Source: Candidatus Rifleibacteriota bacterium (lineage in GTDB: Bacteria; Muiribacteriota; Ozemobacteria; Ozemobacterales; Ozemobacteraceae). From it: DNA of 53,713 nucleotides. The stretch spans positions 1 to 53,713 of the forward strand of contig JADFYG010000043.1 of the NCBI GenBank assembly GCA_015233155.1. Reading direction: 5' to 3'. The notes beneath the pieces are model-generated. The model was not told the origin of the DNA and ran no database searches. It saw nothing but the letters and a program-made list of their open reading frames with translations. This document shows, one piece after another, positions 38,118 to 46,726 of the stretch (positions are counted from its first letter, which is position 1; each line of letters opens with the position of its first letter). The translations under genes were made by a program, and so were the position numbers.

Positions 38118-39797
38118 TCAAAAGAGGCGCAGAAATTCATCATACGTGGTTTCTCCAACCGCTACCAGCATCAGAGCCTGGTCTTCCAGGGTGGGAATTC
38201 CTTCCTTGCGGGCAAACTGTGAAAATTCCTGATAACTCTGGCGATTTATCATCATCTGTCGCAACGTCGGACTGGTCGGAATGAATTCACTGATAAGCGT
38301 TCGCCCGACATAGCCTGTTCCGTGGCAACTCTCGCACCCTACTGCGCCATTAAATATGGGTGTTTCGCTGATAGCTCGCAAGCGCTCCATTACTTCCGGA
38401 TCGGGTTCGACAGCAACGCGACAATGCGAACAAAGTGTGCGCACGAGTCGCTGTGAAAGAAATCCACACAGTGAGATTGCCACGACAACAGGATCACGAA
38501 CCAGCTCTAACAGCCGCACGACGCTGCTGGCCGCATCATGAGCCATAAACGAGGTAAGCACAGTCTTCCCGCCCAAGCCGGCAAAGGCAACAATTTCAGC
38601 TACCCGCCCTTCGGACAAGTGGTCAAGATAGATAAGATCGGCATCTAATTTCAATGCCAGTTCAAGACCGTCAACAACTGTATTTATGCCATTTTGTCCA
38701 AGCTGGATCTGCGTCATGCGTGGATGCGATATTTGGACCGGATCCTCTACCGTGACTATTTTCACACTTTCAACGTCATACGAGTTCAAAATAAAATACT
38801 GGGTAGTCGTGCGCCCAGATTCGTGGGGACCCGTCACATACAGTATTCCATGATTTGTTTTGACAAATCGGGCAATATCAGAGAGAAATTCCTTGCTTCC
38901 GTGAAGCGTTTCATCCGGATTTCCTCCAAAGTCATTCAGCTTCAGAAGCACCATCTCACCATTTACAGTTGGATAAAACAAAGACTGTATATTTATCATT
39001 CGCCCGGAGACCGAGACTCTAAAATGTCCGATTACAACTCCGGGAGAACCTTCCTGGTGAGCTGAAATCTGCGACAAAACCTTAAGCTTCGCGATAATCT
39101 CAACATGCACTTTAAGAGGAATTTCCAGCTTACGTGACAAGCCGGAACAACTTCTGAACCGAATTACCACGCCCTTTTCGGATGGTTCGAAATGTATTCT
39201 GTCGACTTTGTTGTTGATAGCCTGGCCAAGAATATAATTAACGACTTTCTCGGGGTTCTCCATGCCACGGGGAATAGCCCGATCTGCGCCGGCCACCCCA
39301 CCGACGAATTGTTTTTCAGGGGCAGTGATCTCGTTTGCAAGTTTATCCTGAACTTCCAGAGGTCCGTAGACAGTCTTGAACGTCATTTCAAAATCCAGAC
39401 TGGTACAGATCGAAACCGATACTTCCTTGCCTGTTTTAGCAGCGAGATAGTCGATTGCGTCGACATCAAGCGGATCGACCATGCAGACGCTCAACTGATT
39501 TTTGTTGATATACAGAGGAATCAACTTATGATCGAGTGCAAAATCGGCAGAAATTAGATTCAGAACAGATTTGTCAACTATTTCCGCACTGAGATGTATA
39601 AATGACACATTGAGCTGATTGCCCAGTGCCCAGATTATATCGTCCTCCGTCACGATACTTAACTCGATCAGTGCTTGTCCGAGTTTCAGGCCTGCTCCCC
39701 TTTCTTTTTGGTAGATAAGGGCCTGCTCGCACTGCTCTTTACTGATCAGGTTACATTCCTGAAGGAGATCTCCCAATCGTCTTTTAATGATAGTCAT
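38118..39797 (-). CDS. GspE/PilB-family protein with degenerate ATPase motifs
   Basis: A 559-residue type II secretion/type IV pilus ATPase homologue. The N-terminal MshEN domain (about 1-150; RRLGDLLQE, LGQALIEL) is well kept. In the motor domain the Walker A is GPHESGRTTT, with arginine for the catalytic lysine. The Walker B region reads DLIYLDHLSEG instead of DVIMVGEIRD, and the His box (TGHLVLSTLHT in relatives) is disrupted. The Asp box TVEDPV and the four-cysteine zinc site (CSHC and CESC) survive. It is probably a poor or inactive ATPase, perhaps regulatory, binding c-di-GMP-type ligands or motor partners through MshEN. It sits between pilT and HU. The ATG at 39797 lacks a ribosome site. 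Confidence 0.87.
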   Translation of the reverse strand: MTIIKRRLGDLLQECNLISKEQCEQALIYQKERGAGLKLGQALIELSIVTEDDIIWALGNQLNVSFIHLSAEIVDKSVLNLISADFALDHKLIPLYINKNQLSVCMVDPLDVDAIDYLAAKTGKEVSVSICTSLDFEMTFKTVYGPLEVQDKLANEITAPEKQFVGGVAGADRAIPRGMENPEKVVNYILGQAINNKVDRIHFEPSEKGVVIRFRSCSGLSRKLEIPLKVHVEIIAKLKVLSQISAHQEGSPGVVIGHFRVSVSGRMINIQSLFYPTVNGEMVLLKLNDFGGNPDETLHGSKEFLSDIARFVKTNHGILYVTGPHESGRTTTQYFILNSYDVESVKIVTVEDPVQISHPRMTQIQLGQNGINTVVDGLELALKLDADLIYLDHLSEGRVAEIVAFAGLGGKTVLTSFMAHDAASSVVRLLELVRDPVVVAISLCGFLSQRLVRTLCSHCRVAVEPDPEVMERLRAISETPIFNGAVGCESCHGTGYVGRTLISEFIPTSPTLRQMMINRQSYQEFSQFARKEGIPTLEDQALMLVAVGETTYDEFLRLF

Positions 39798-39808
39798 AAT
39801 AGTGAACC

Positions 39809-39837
39809 ATTCTATCGAATCTTCTGGTTGCAAGCAA
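39809..39837 (-). promoter_or_regulatory. Candidate promoter with very short leader for the GspE-like gene
   Basis: TTGCTT (39832-39837) and TAGAAT (39809-39814) on the minus strand are 17 bp apart. The expected start is about five bases before the ATG at 39797. Confidence 0.45.
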
Positions 39838-39853
39838 CAAAAACCGAGAATCT

Positions 39854-39891
39854 AAAAGAAAAACCGTCGATTCTCAGACGAGAATCGACGG
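39854..39891 (-). terminator. Rho-independent terminator of the HU gene
   Basis: A perfect 12-bp stem (CCGTCGATTCTC at 39864-39875 pairing with 39880-39891) with a four-base loop is followed on the minus strand by TTTTTCTTTT. It lies just past the HU stop codon. Confidence 0.92.
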
Positions 39892-39905
39892 CAGTGAGGG
39901 AGCGC

Positions 39906-40184
39906 CTACTTCTTGTTAACGATATCCTTGAGTTCCTTGCCCGGGACAAATTTGGCAACGGTAGTGGCTGGGATCTTGATGGGCTTCTTAGTCTGAGGAT
40001 TGATTCCAGTGCGGCTCTTGCGAGTCGCGACTTTGAAGGAGCCAAAGCCGACGAGACGGACTTCTTCCTTCTTCCTGAGAGAGGTCTTGATGATGTCAAG
40101 AGTCACTTCAAGCGTGTGATGAGCTTCGGTCTGAGACAACTTTGTGTGCCGGGCGATTTCCCTCACGAGTTCAACCTTCTTCAC
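39906..40184 (-). CDS. hup: HU-family nucleoid DNA-binding protein
   Basis: A 92-residue HU/IHF-family protein that bends and compacts DNA as a dimer. Typical motifs include the N-terminal KKVELVREIA, the VGFGSFKV strand and the DNA-contacting arm with RTGINPQTKKPI, ending VAKFVPGKELKD. The GTG start is supported by AGGAGG ten bases upstream. Its transcription unit is self-contained, with a good promoter (TTGACA, 17 bp, TACGAT) and a strong terminator. Confidence 0.97.
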   Translation of the reverse strand: MKKVELVREIARHTKLSQTEAHHTLEVTLDIIKTSLRKKEEVRLVGFGSFKVATRKSRTGINPQTKKPIKIPATTVAKFVPGKELKDIVNKK

Positions 40185-40228
40185 GTAGTTAAATCCTCCT
40201 GAAAATAAGATTTAGAACGGTTAATAAA

Positions 40229-40257
40229 ATCGTACCAAACGGAAACAGGCTTGTCAA
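40229..40257 (-). promoter_or_regulatory. Strong sigma70-type promoter of the HU gene
   Basis: A perfect TTGACA (40252-40257 on the minus strand) and TACGAT (40229-40234) lie 17 bp apart, giving a leader of about 38 bases. Confidence 0.85.
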
Positions 40258-40290
40258 TGGCCGTTTGAAAAATATTTTTTAAATAACATC

Positions 40291-41685
40291 TTACCGGAGG
40301 CGACTTCTGAGATCTCCCTCTCTCTGTATCAGCTTTTGATGCTCATCTCGAAGTATCACGAGCCCGTCTTGCAGGACGCGTACGCGTTCACGAATTTCGG
40401 ACGTTACAAGCGGACCAGCGATTGAATCTGACGCAGAGTCTCCAGAACCCGATAGTCCGGCCTTTTGGCGAAGCGCCCTGATTTCATCATTGCTTGTGCG
40501 AATTTGTTCTATCACTCGTATTATCTGCTCTTCATTTTGGCTGATCTCATCCCTTAGTTGTCGCTGGTCCTGAATGCCTAGCGGGCCCGGTCCCGATCGT
40601 CCGAATGGCCTCCCATGACCCTCCTGCAATTGATCCGGCATGAGCGGTGCGCGGTTTGCCGGTCCCGGGATTGCCCCCACATTCGGCGGAAGCACGTTTC
40701 GGGTCGAAGAATCTGCCGACACAGATGCAACACCTGTTTCACCCGACTTCGACAGTTCCTCGTCCCGCTCTGCAGCTCGCGCTTCGAAAGTTCCCGGTCG
40801 AAGAGGTCGATTTTTCACTATTCCATGATGTAGATTTTCGAAGAACTCGATCGTGTCACGAATGCCCGGCTCCCCATCGCTTTCTTTCCCGTGGCCGTCC
40901 ATTTCATGACGATCAAATCGGCTGGGCGCAAAAGCTTTGCCGGCCGAAGGAACAGTAACGTCAGGAGTAACAACTTTTAATGGTGTAGGAAGCGCCGGTC
41001 GAATTGGCGGAAGCGAAGTCCTTGTTGATATGACCGGATGTTCAGGCCCAAACCGCACCAGCGCAGCACTGGAAGTATTCCATTCTTCATTCGCACGTTG
41101 CTCGGTTTGTCGCAGATCAAATTTTTCAATTCGATTCTCTGTAACTGTACGGTCTTTCACTGTGGTCGCCATGCCTTTCTGCAAAACGACCTGACGTCGC
41201 CGTGAGTCCTGGTTAGCCTTAACCGAAACCATTCCCTCGAAAACACGCACCAGGGTTTTTCCAAAACGATCTACGTTAACGTCTAATGTTGTGCCCATCA
41301 CAATACATACTGCTGTCGGCGTTACAATCTGGAACGCACGCATTTGTTTTTTCAATTGAAACCAGGTCTCTCCTACCTGTAGCTGAGCTCCACCATTCAG
41401 AATAGTAAGAACAGTGTTTGACTTTAAACGAAACAGGCTGCCATCAGGAAATTTTAACTCACCACGTGATTCAGCATCCGTTCGCAGTGAGTTGCCAAAC
41501 TTCACGGCAATTGGCTGAGGGCCCAGATCCAGCCATGTGCCGCCAGTGGCGCGTAGCAACGCAGCGCGTCCACGAAGCAGTGTAAACAGGATTTCATTTT
41601 CCTGAGCTGCTCCGAACAGAATAGAACCAGTTGTGATAAACAGCGCTGCCAGCACTGCCGCTACTCGCAGACTAATGTTTTTCAT
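40291..41685 (-). CDS. Exported FecR-domain protein with coiled-coil C-terminus
   Basis: A 464-residue protein with a signal peptide (MKNISLRVAAVLAALF...) and a FecR domain (about 35-185; FPDGSLFRLKSNTVL and VMGTTLDVNVD are typical). A long, Pro/Arg/Ser-rich middle follows, then a C-terminal coiled coil (about 385-460). The usual sigma-regulator partners FecI and FecA are absent, so it is more likely a stand-alone surface or periplasmic FecR protein than an iron regulator. The ATG at 41685 follows AAAGGA at ten bases; an upstream in-frame start at 41748 would bury the signal peptide. It ends just before the HU promoter. Confidence 0.87.
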   Translation of the reverse strand: MKNISLRVAAVLAALFITTGSILFGAAQENEILFTLLRGRAALLRATGGTWLDLGPQPIAVKFGNSLRTDAESRGELKFPDGSLFRLKSNTVLTILNGGAQLQVGETWFQLKKQMRAFQIVTPTAVCIVMGTTLDVNVDRFGKTLVRVFEGMVSVKANQDSRRRQVVLQKGMATTVKDRTVTENRIEKFDLRQTEQRANEEWNTSSAALVRFGPEHPVISTRTSLPPIRPALPTPLKVVTPDVTVPSAGKAFAPSRFDRHEMDGHGKESDGEPGIRDTIEFFENLHHGIVKNRPLRPGTFEARAAERDEELSKSGETGVASVSADSSTRNVLPPNVGAIPGPANRAPLMPDQLQEGHGRPFGRSGPGPLGIQDQRQLRDEISQNEEQIIRVIEQIRTSNDEIRALRQKAGLSGSGDSASDSIAGPLVTSEIRERVRVLQDGLVILRDEHQKLIQREGDLRSRLR

Positions 41686-42015
41686 CAGCAGATTGTCCTT
41701 TGGAAAAACATCCGTGAGATAATTATTCACATTAGATTTCAAATCCATATAACCATAGACCTGGGATCGAGTATATCACATGCACACAGCTATGTTTGCG
41801 CGCACTCCACGGGCGATATCCCGGATCGCCCCTACGAATATCCCAATTACGCACATATTAATTGTGGATGATGGCAGATATTATTCCAAGGAACTGGCAA
41901 GAGATATAAAAACATATTCCGTGAAAATTGGACAAGCCATGACTGTCTGATTATCTTTGAATAAAGGCACAGGGCTTGAACCCTGTCGAGAGGAAAATCG
42001 AAGGGAGGTGGCAAA
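41686..42015. other. Divergent gap between the FecR gene and the small zinc-ribbon gene
   Basis: About 330 bases without a gene. It holds a seven-base-pair GC hairpin (GGGCGAT at 41811-41817 with 41825-41831), not followed by T and so not a typical terminator. It also holds the promoter and leader of the small gene, including a stem (ACAGGG/CCCTGT, 41969-41986) in the 5' untranslated region. The FecR promoter should also lie here, but no convincing one was found. Confidence 0.4.
41928..41956 (+). promoter_or_regulatory. Candidate promoter of the 47-residue protein
   Basis: TTGGAC (41928-41933), 17 bp, then TTATCT (41951-41956) preceded by a TGA that makes an extended -10. Confidence 0.5.
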
Positions 42016-42159
42016 ATGGACAATGAACTTGCCGTTACCCTCGAATGCTTATGTGGTGCCGTATTTGAACCAGAAGAACTAGAAGTCGATGCGGCTGGTG
42101 AACGCTGGGCCCAGTGCCCCAAATGCCAAATCAAGATTCCGGTCCCGGAACTCATATAG
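42016..42159 (+). CDS. 47-residue zinc-ribbon mini-protein
   Basis: A small protein with two cysteine knuckles, CLC near residue 11-13 and CPKC at about 34-37, separated by an acidic stretch; this looks like a one-zinc ribbon. I do not recognise a named family. The evidence that it is real is strong for its size: AGGGAGG eight bases before the ATG, a promoter upstream and a clean terminator downstream, so it is a complete single-gene unit. Its function may be in binding a nucleic acid or a partner protein. Confidence 0.75.
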   Translation: MDNELAVTLECLCGAVFEPEELEVDAAGERWAQCPKCQIKIPVPELI

Positions 42160-42186
42160 CCCATCAGATTAGTCCCGAATTTGCTC

Positions 42187-42222
42187 CCGGAGCGATCGAA
42201 GCGACATCGCTCCGGCGTTTTT
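42187..42222 (+). terminator. Rho-independent terminator of the mini-protein gene
   Basis: A perfect 10-bp stem (CCGGAGCGAT at 42187-42196 with ATCGCTCCGG at 42206-42215) with a nine-base loop is followed by CGTTTTT. Confidence 0.9.
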
Positions 42223-42289
42223 CGGACGCCTTATTTTTAACTTTTAGAAGGATAAAAATTTAGGATCCTGAACGCAAGATTTGAAAAAC

Positions 42290-42318
42290 TTGCGATAAAT
42301 CCACAAATAGGCTACAAT
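42290..42318 (+). promoter_or_regulatory. Sigma70-type promoter of typA
   Basis: TTGCGA (42290-42295) and TACAAT (42313-42318) lie 17 bp apart, giving a leader of about 56 bases before the BipA start. Confidence 0.7.
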
Positions 42319-42380
42319 TCTCGCCTTCCTGTTCTCTAAGGGCCGGAAAATATGTGTTGAAAATCAGGTGATGTTTAATT

Positions 42381-44204
42381 ATGTGTTCCATGCATTTCAA
42401 AACCGAGTATGACCCATCGATGATCCGCAATGTTGCCATTATAGCCCATGTCGACCATGGCAAAACAACTCTTGTCGACGCCATGATCAGACAGTCAGGG
42501 CTGTTCCGGGAAAACCAGCATATAGACACGTGCTTCATGGATAGCAACGCTATCGAGCGAGAGCGCGGAATCACGATTCTCGCAAAAAATCTTTCATTAG
42601 AATTCCTCGATTACAAAATAAACATTGTTGATACACCCGGTCATGTGGATTTCGGTGGCGAGGTCGAACGCGTTTTGCAGATGGTCAACGGATGCATACT
42701 GGTCGTCGACTCATTCGAAGGCCCGATGCCGCAAACGCGGTTTGTTTTGAAAAAAGCTCTGGCCGCAGGTTTAAAACCAATTATTCTGGTGAATAAGATC
42801 GACCGTCCGGATGCCCGCCCAACGCAGGTCGTTGACGAGGTCATCGACCTTTTCATAGAAGTCGGTGGCGAAGACGAGGTTCTCGATTATCCGATCCTGT
42901 TTGCATCAGGTCGCGAAGGCTATGCCTGTCGCAAGCTTGAAGATTCCAGAACCTCAATCAGACCGCTGCTTGAAGCAATTATAGAACATGTCCCACACCC
43001 GCTCGGCAGCCTGTCAGAACCCGGAAAAATGCTCATCACCAGCCTCGATTACAATGATTACGTCGGCCGCATAGGTCTAGGACGTGTGTTCACTGGCACC
43101 TTTCCGAACAAGAGTGATATTTTTCGACTTCGCCAAGGTGAATCTCCAGTCAAGTGCAAAATCCAACAACTTTTTACCTTTCAGGGCGTACGTCGTGTAG
43201 AATCTCACTCCGCCGGTGCCGGCGATATCGCCGCAATCTGCGGTATTGAAGGTATTTCTATCGGAGATACCTACTCTACCGCCGAAGGGGAGCCATTACC
43301 CGTCATTCCTATCGATCAACCGGTCATATCCATGATGTTCTCTCCAAATATGAGCCCTTTTTCCGGTCGCGATGGGAAATATCTGACCTCCCGCCAGATA
43401 CATTCCCGGCTTCTGAAAGAGCTCGAAACCAATGTTGCCATGCGCGTCGAACCCACCGACAGTCCTGAAACTTTCCTGGTTTCAGGACGAGGCGAGCTAC
43501 ACCTAGGTATTCTCATCGAAACAATGCGTCGAGAGAAATTTGAACTTCAGGTATCAAAGCCCCAGGCGATCTTCAGAGAAGATGAAAACGGCAAGAAGCT
43601 TGAGCCCATAGAAGAGCTGATGATCGATGTTCCCGAAAATTATATGGGTCCGGTCATGGAAGCCCTCGGCCCGCGCCGTGCACTGCTCGAAACAACCCGC
43701 AAGCTGCTCGATGGTTCGCTGCGTATGGTTTTTTCCGCTCCCGCGCGTGGTCTTCTGGGCTTTCGGTCGGCTTTTCTCACCCTCACAAACGGATACGGAA
43801 TCATGAACCAGGCGTTTCGCGGGTTCGAACCATACCGTGGAGATATCGCAGAGCGACGTAACGGAGTAATGGTCGCCATGGAAGCAGGTTTATCTACTGG
43901 TTATGCAATCAAGAATTTAGGTGAACGCGGAACACTATTTTATGGTCCCATGGAAGAAATTTACGGCGGTCTGGTCGTTGGCGAGCGCCCCATTGCAGAA
44001 GACATGTATGTGAACATCGTACGTGCAAAACATCTTACGAATCATCGATCCTCGACTTCAGAAGAGCTCGAACGTCTCGCCGCACCTCGCCGCATGACGC
44101 TCGACGAAACGCTCGAATATGTCGCCGATGACGAGTGGATCGAGGTCACACCAAAGGCTATCCGCATTCGAAAACGCACTTACGATTATAAGCGGCGCGG
44201 CTGA
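42381..44204 (+). CDS. typA: Translational GTPase BipA/TypA
   Basis: A 607-residue ribosome-associated GTPase related to EF-G that helps large-subunit assembly and stress adaptation. G-domain motifs are G1 AHVDHGKTT, G2 region with RGIT (ERERGITI), G3 DTPGHVDFGG and G4 NKIDRPDA. The C-terminal domains end with the BipA-specific region around YDYKRRG. The N-terminus is about 13 residues longer than in most homologues (MCSMHFKTEYDPS before MIRNVAII). AGGTGA nine bases upstream supports the ATG at 42381. It has its own promoter. Confidence 0.97.
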   Translation: MCSMHFKTEYDPSMIRNVAIIAHVDHGKTTLVDAMIRQSGLFRENQHIDTCFMDSNAIERERGITILAKNLSLEFLDYKINIVDTPGHVDFGGEVERVLQMVNGCILVVDSFEGPMPQTRFVLKKALAAGLKPIILVNKIDRPDARPTQVVDEVIDLFIEVGGEDEVLDYPILFASGREGYACRKLEDSRTSIRPLLEAIIEHVPHPLGSLSEPGKMLITSLDYNDYVGRIGLGRVFTGTFPNKSDIFRLRQGESPVKCKIQQLFTFQGVRRVESHSAGAGDIAAICGIEGISIGDTYSTAEGEPLPVIPIDQPVISMMFSPNMSPFSGRDGKYLTSRQIHSRLLKELETNVAMRVEPTDSPETFLVSGRGELHLGILIETMRREKFELQVSKPQAIFREDENGKKLEPIEELMIDVPENYMGPVMEALGPRRALLETTRKLLDGSLRMVFSAPARGLLGFRSAFLTLTNGYGIMNQAFRGFEPYRGDIAERRNGVMVAMEAGLSTGYAIKNLGERGTLFYGPMEEIYGGLVVGERPIAEDMYVNIVRAKHLTNHRSSTSEELERLAAPRRMTLDETLEYVADDEWIEVTPKAIRIRKRTYDYKRRG

Positions 44205-44219
44205 CACCTTTTTCTCATT

Positions 44220-46202
44220 TTACGTCCGGAATGTCTTATTCTCGATGACCTTGAATACTCCCCCGTGAACAAAGACATCCATTAAGTCACTCGAAAGCAG
44301 CCCCTGTTTCACCTCGTTATACATTATATCAAAGGCTTTTTCGCGAGGCATGGCTTTTTTGTACGGCCGATCTTGGGCTGTCAAAGCGTCATAGATGTCG
44401 CATATCGTCATCAAACGTGACTCGATCGGAATTTGATTTCCTTCGAGATGGTTTGGGTATCCTCGCGCATTCAGTTTTTCATGATGAGCGAAGGCAATAT
44501 CAGGCACTCTATGCAGTGGTTTTGTCCAGGGTATTTTCGACAGAAAATTGAACGTGTGTGTAACGTGAGATTCAATTTCCAAACGTTCTGTTTCGGACAG
44601 TGATCCTTTGCGAATCGATAACACGTGCATCTCACGCTCGCTAAGATACTCGGTTTCTTCACCGCGGTAATCGACGTGTCTGCGCTTCGCAATTTCTATC
44701 AATCGCTGAAAATTTCCTTCTTCGAGAACGGTGGGTTCATTAGAAGCGACGAGAAATTTCAAGATCTCGTCGATTTCATCTAGCTGACTCTGAAAATTGG
44801 CTTCAAGAGCGGGTCGCATTGATGCGAATCTTTCCAGTCCGTTGGCAATGGCAAATTCAAGAAGTGATTTATAATGATCCGCCTCCAGCGATTTGCGGAT
44901 ATATCTATACCTGTTGCGCAAGATGTTTAGCTCATGTGGAAAAAGCTTCTTGGCTTTAATCAAAACTTCTTCACGCACGCCGACTTTTCCAAAGTCATGC
45001 AATAACGAGGCATACCGAATCTCTGTCAACCTGAGGTCATTAAAATGAATATCGGCAAGAGGGCCCTCGGAAATCGAATCGACTTTCTCTGCAAAAGCGG
45101 TTGTCAGGGCCGCCACGCGCTCACTGTGTCCACAAGTCGTCGGATCCCGGGCTTCGATTGCAACAATGGAAGCCCTGACAAATCCTTCGAACAGATTCTT
45201 TATATCCTGATATAATTTCGAGTTTTCAAGAGCGATGGCAGCCTGTGAAGCAAGCGAACTGAGAAGATCGAGATCTTTTCGTGTATACGGAACAACATTC
45301 TCTTCCTTCAGCGCCTGTCCTGGGCGGTGGGATTCGAAATCGCGCCTTTTGTTGATCAGCTGAATTACGCCAAGCACTTCACCGGCCTGATTTTTCATCG
45401 GCACAGCAAGCATTGAACGCGTACGATACCCTGATTTCTCATCGAAGCTGCGATTAAAAGTGAACCGGAAGGAATCCGGGATGAAATAGGCATCCAGGAG
45501 ATTGACCGGCTGTCCCATATGTGCGACATAGCCTGAGATGCTGTTTTCATCAATAGGCATCAGAAGGTTCTGACTTACTTGCCAGTCAAGCGAAGCATTC
45601 TGCGTGAGCTTGAATCGAAGATTTTTCTCTGACTCAACCAGATACAGGCTGCCTGCATCTGACTCAGATATCTCCCGGCTTTTGCTGAGAATAAGATTCA
45701 GAAGCCGATCCGGATCCTTTTCGGACGAAAGCGCCATGCCAATCGAATGTAATACCTCTATTTCACGTTGGGCGCGCCAGAGTTCGCGCTCAAACTGTTT
45801 TGCTAGACGTCCTTTTTCGGATGCCTCCGCACATAATCGAATCGTATCGTTGATCTGCTTGAGATTGACAGGACGATTCAGATAATAGAATGGCCGGTCC
45901 TTGAACAAAGATGCCAGATAGTCACGCGTGATCTGCTCTCCAATGACGATCACAGGGCGTAAATCGGGGGCGAGAAAGAAGATGTCAAGCAATCCAAGAA
46001 ATTCCTGAATCAGCAATTTCTCATCAATCAGATAGACTCCCGTACCGTCGGAATCAGACCATCCTTTCTTGTCGTGTGCAAAGGAGACGATAGAATAGCC
46101 CGAAGCCTTGAGATCATCGTAGAACTCCTCGCGACATAGGTGATCTGAAATATACAAAGTTATGTTCGAAGTTGAAAAAACCGCGTCGGACATAGAGTTC
46201 AT
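44220..46202 (-). CDS. GAF and HD-GYP domain phosphodiesterase-like protein
   Basis: A 660-residue soluble signalling protein. An N-terminal receiver-like domain (about 10-130) lacks the standard phospho-acceptor pattern. A GAF domain spans about 165-330. The C-terminal HD-GYP domain shows GHSERVA, LLHDFGKVGVRE and HHEKLNARGYP, the residues that bind the metals and define cyclic di-GMP phosphodiesterases. Between the HDFGK and HHE motifs there is an insertion of about 130 residues, largely helical. AGGAG precedes the ATG at 46202 by about eight bases. It probably degrades c-di-GMP in response to a GAF ligand, which fits with pili genes nearby, but activity is unproven. Confidence 0.9.
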   Translation of the reverse strand: MNSMSDAVFSTSNITLYISDHLCREEFYDDLKASGYSIVSFAHDKKGWSDSDGTGVYLIDEKLLIQEFLGLLDIFFLAPDLRPVIVIGEQITRDYLASLFKDRPFYYLNRPVNLKQINDTIRLCAEASEKGRLAKQFERELWRAQREIEVLHSIGMALSSEKDPDRLLNLILSKSREISESDAGSLYLVESEKNLRFKLTQNASLDWQVSQNLLMPIDENSISGYVAHMGQPVNLLDAYFIPDSFRFTFNRSFDEKSGYRTRSMLAVPMKNQAGEVLGVIQLINKRRDFESHRPGQALKEENVVPYTRKDLDLLSSLASQAAIALENSKLYQDIKNLFEGFVRASIVAIEARDPTTCGHSERVAALTTAFAEKVDSISEGPLADIHFNDLRLTEIRYASLLHDFGKVGVREEVLIKAKKLFPHELNILRNRYRYIRKSLEADHYKSLLEFAIANGLERFASMRPALEANFQSQLDEIDEILKFLVASNEPTVLEEGNFQRLIEIAKRRHVDYRGEETEYLSEREMHVLSIRKGSLSETERLEIESHVTHTFNFLSKIPWTKPLHRVPDIAFAHHEKLNARGYPNHLEGNQIPIESRLMTICDIYDALTAQDRPYKKAMPREKAFDIMYNEVKQGLLSSDLMDVFVHGGVFKVIENKTFRT

Positions 46203-46331
46203 ATCCTCTTCTCCTCCCGGGTTCAAAATAATTAAAAGAACAATTGCCCCACATTATCACTGATACTCTTCGCCAAAAGGGTGTAAAAAATATGAACGAT
46301 ACGCAGAAAGAAAAAGCAATGTGATCAATAA

Positions 46332-46721
46332 TTATTTTTCAATGGAAAAGCCAGCACTAATCCAGGCACCTGTGCCGCCTTCGATATTCACGACAGCTTT
46401 GTCAGAAAACCGTGGTCCGAGAATGCCGCAAGCTTTCGCAGATCGACCTCCCGACTGACATATCACAAAAAGCGTCTTGAATGTCTTAAATTCTTCAGCC
46501 CGTTTTTCTACCTGACCGAGAGGGATATTGATAGCACCTGGAACATGTCCTGAGACAAATTCGGACGGCTCTCGAACATCTACAAGCAATATCTCCCCTT
46601 TGCCCTTCACCTCGGCCGTCCATTTTTCATGCAACTCCTTAACGTTCATCGTAACTCCTTTTTGGGAAAAAAACGTCTGTATAACAACGACAACAACAAC
46701 AGCAATGAAGAGGCTGAGCAT
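46332..46721 (-). CDS. Rhodanese-domain sulfurtransferase-like protein
   Basis: A protein of 105 to 129 residues. The rhodanese domain is clear, with LLVDVREPSEF, the HVPGAINIPL motif and the active-site cysteine loop CQSGGRSAKA. Two starts compete. The ATG at 46649 has an excellent AAGGAG five bases upstream and gives a cytosolic single domain. The ATG at 46721 adds a hydrophobic helix that would anchor it to the membrane, but it has no ribosome site. The coding extent given uses the longer form. The gene follows the rhomboid-like gene by six bases and so is in the same operon. Confidence 0.85.
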   Translation of the reverse strand: MLSLFIAVVVVVVIQTFFSQKGVTMNVKELHEKWTAEVKGKGEILLVDVREPSEFVSGHVPGAINIPLGQVEKRAEEFKTFKTLFVICQSGGRSAKACGILGPRFSDKAVVNIEGGTGAWISAGFSIEK

Positions 46722-46726
46722 CGGAC

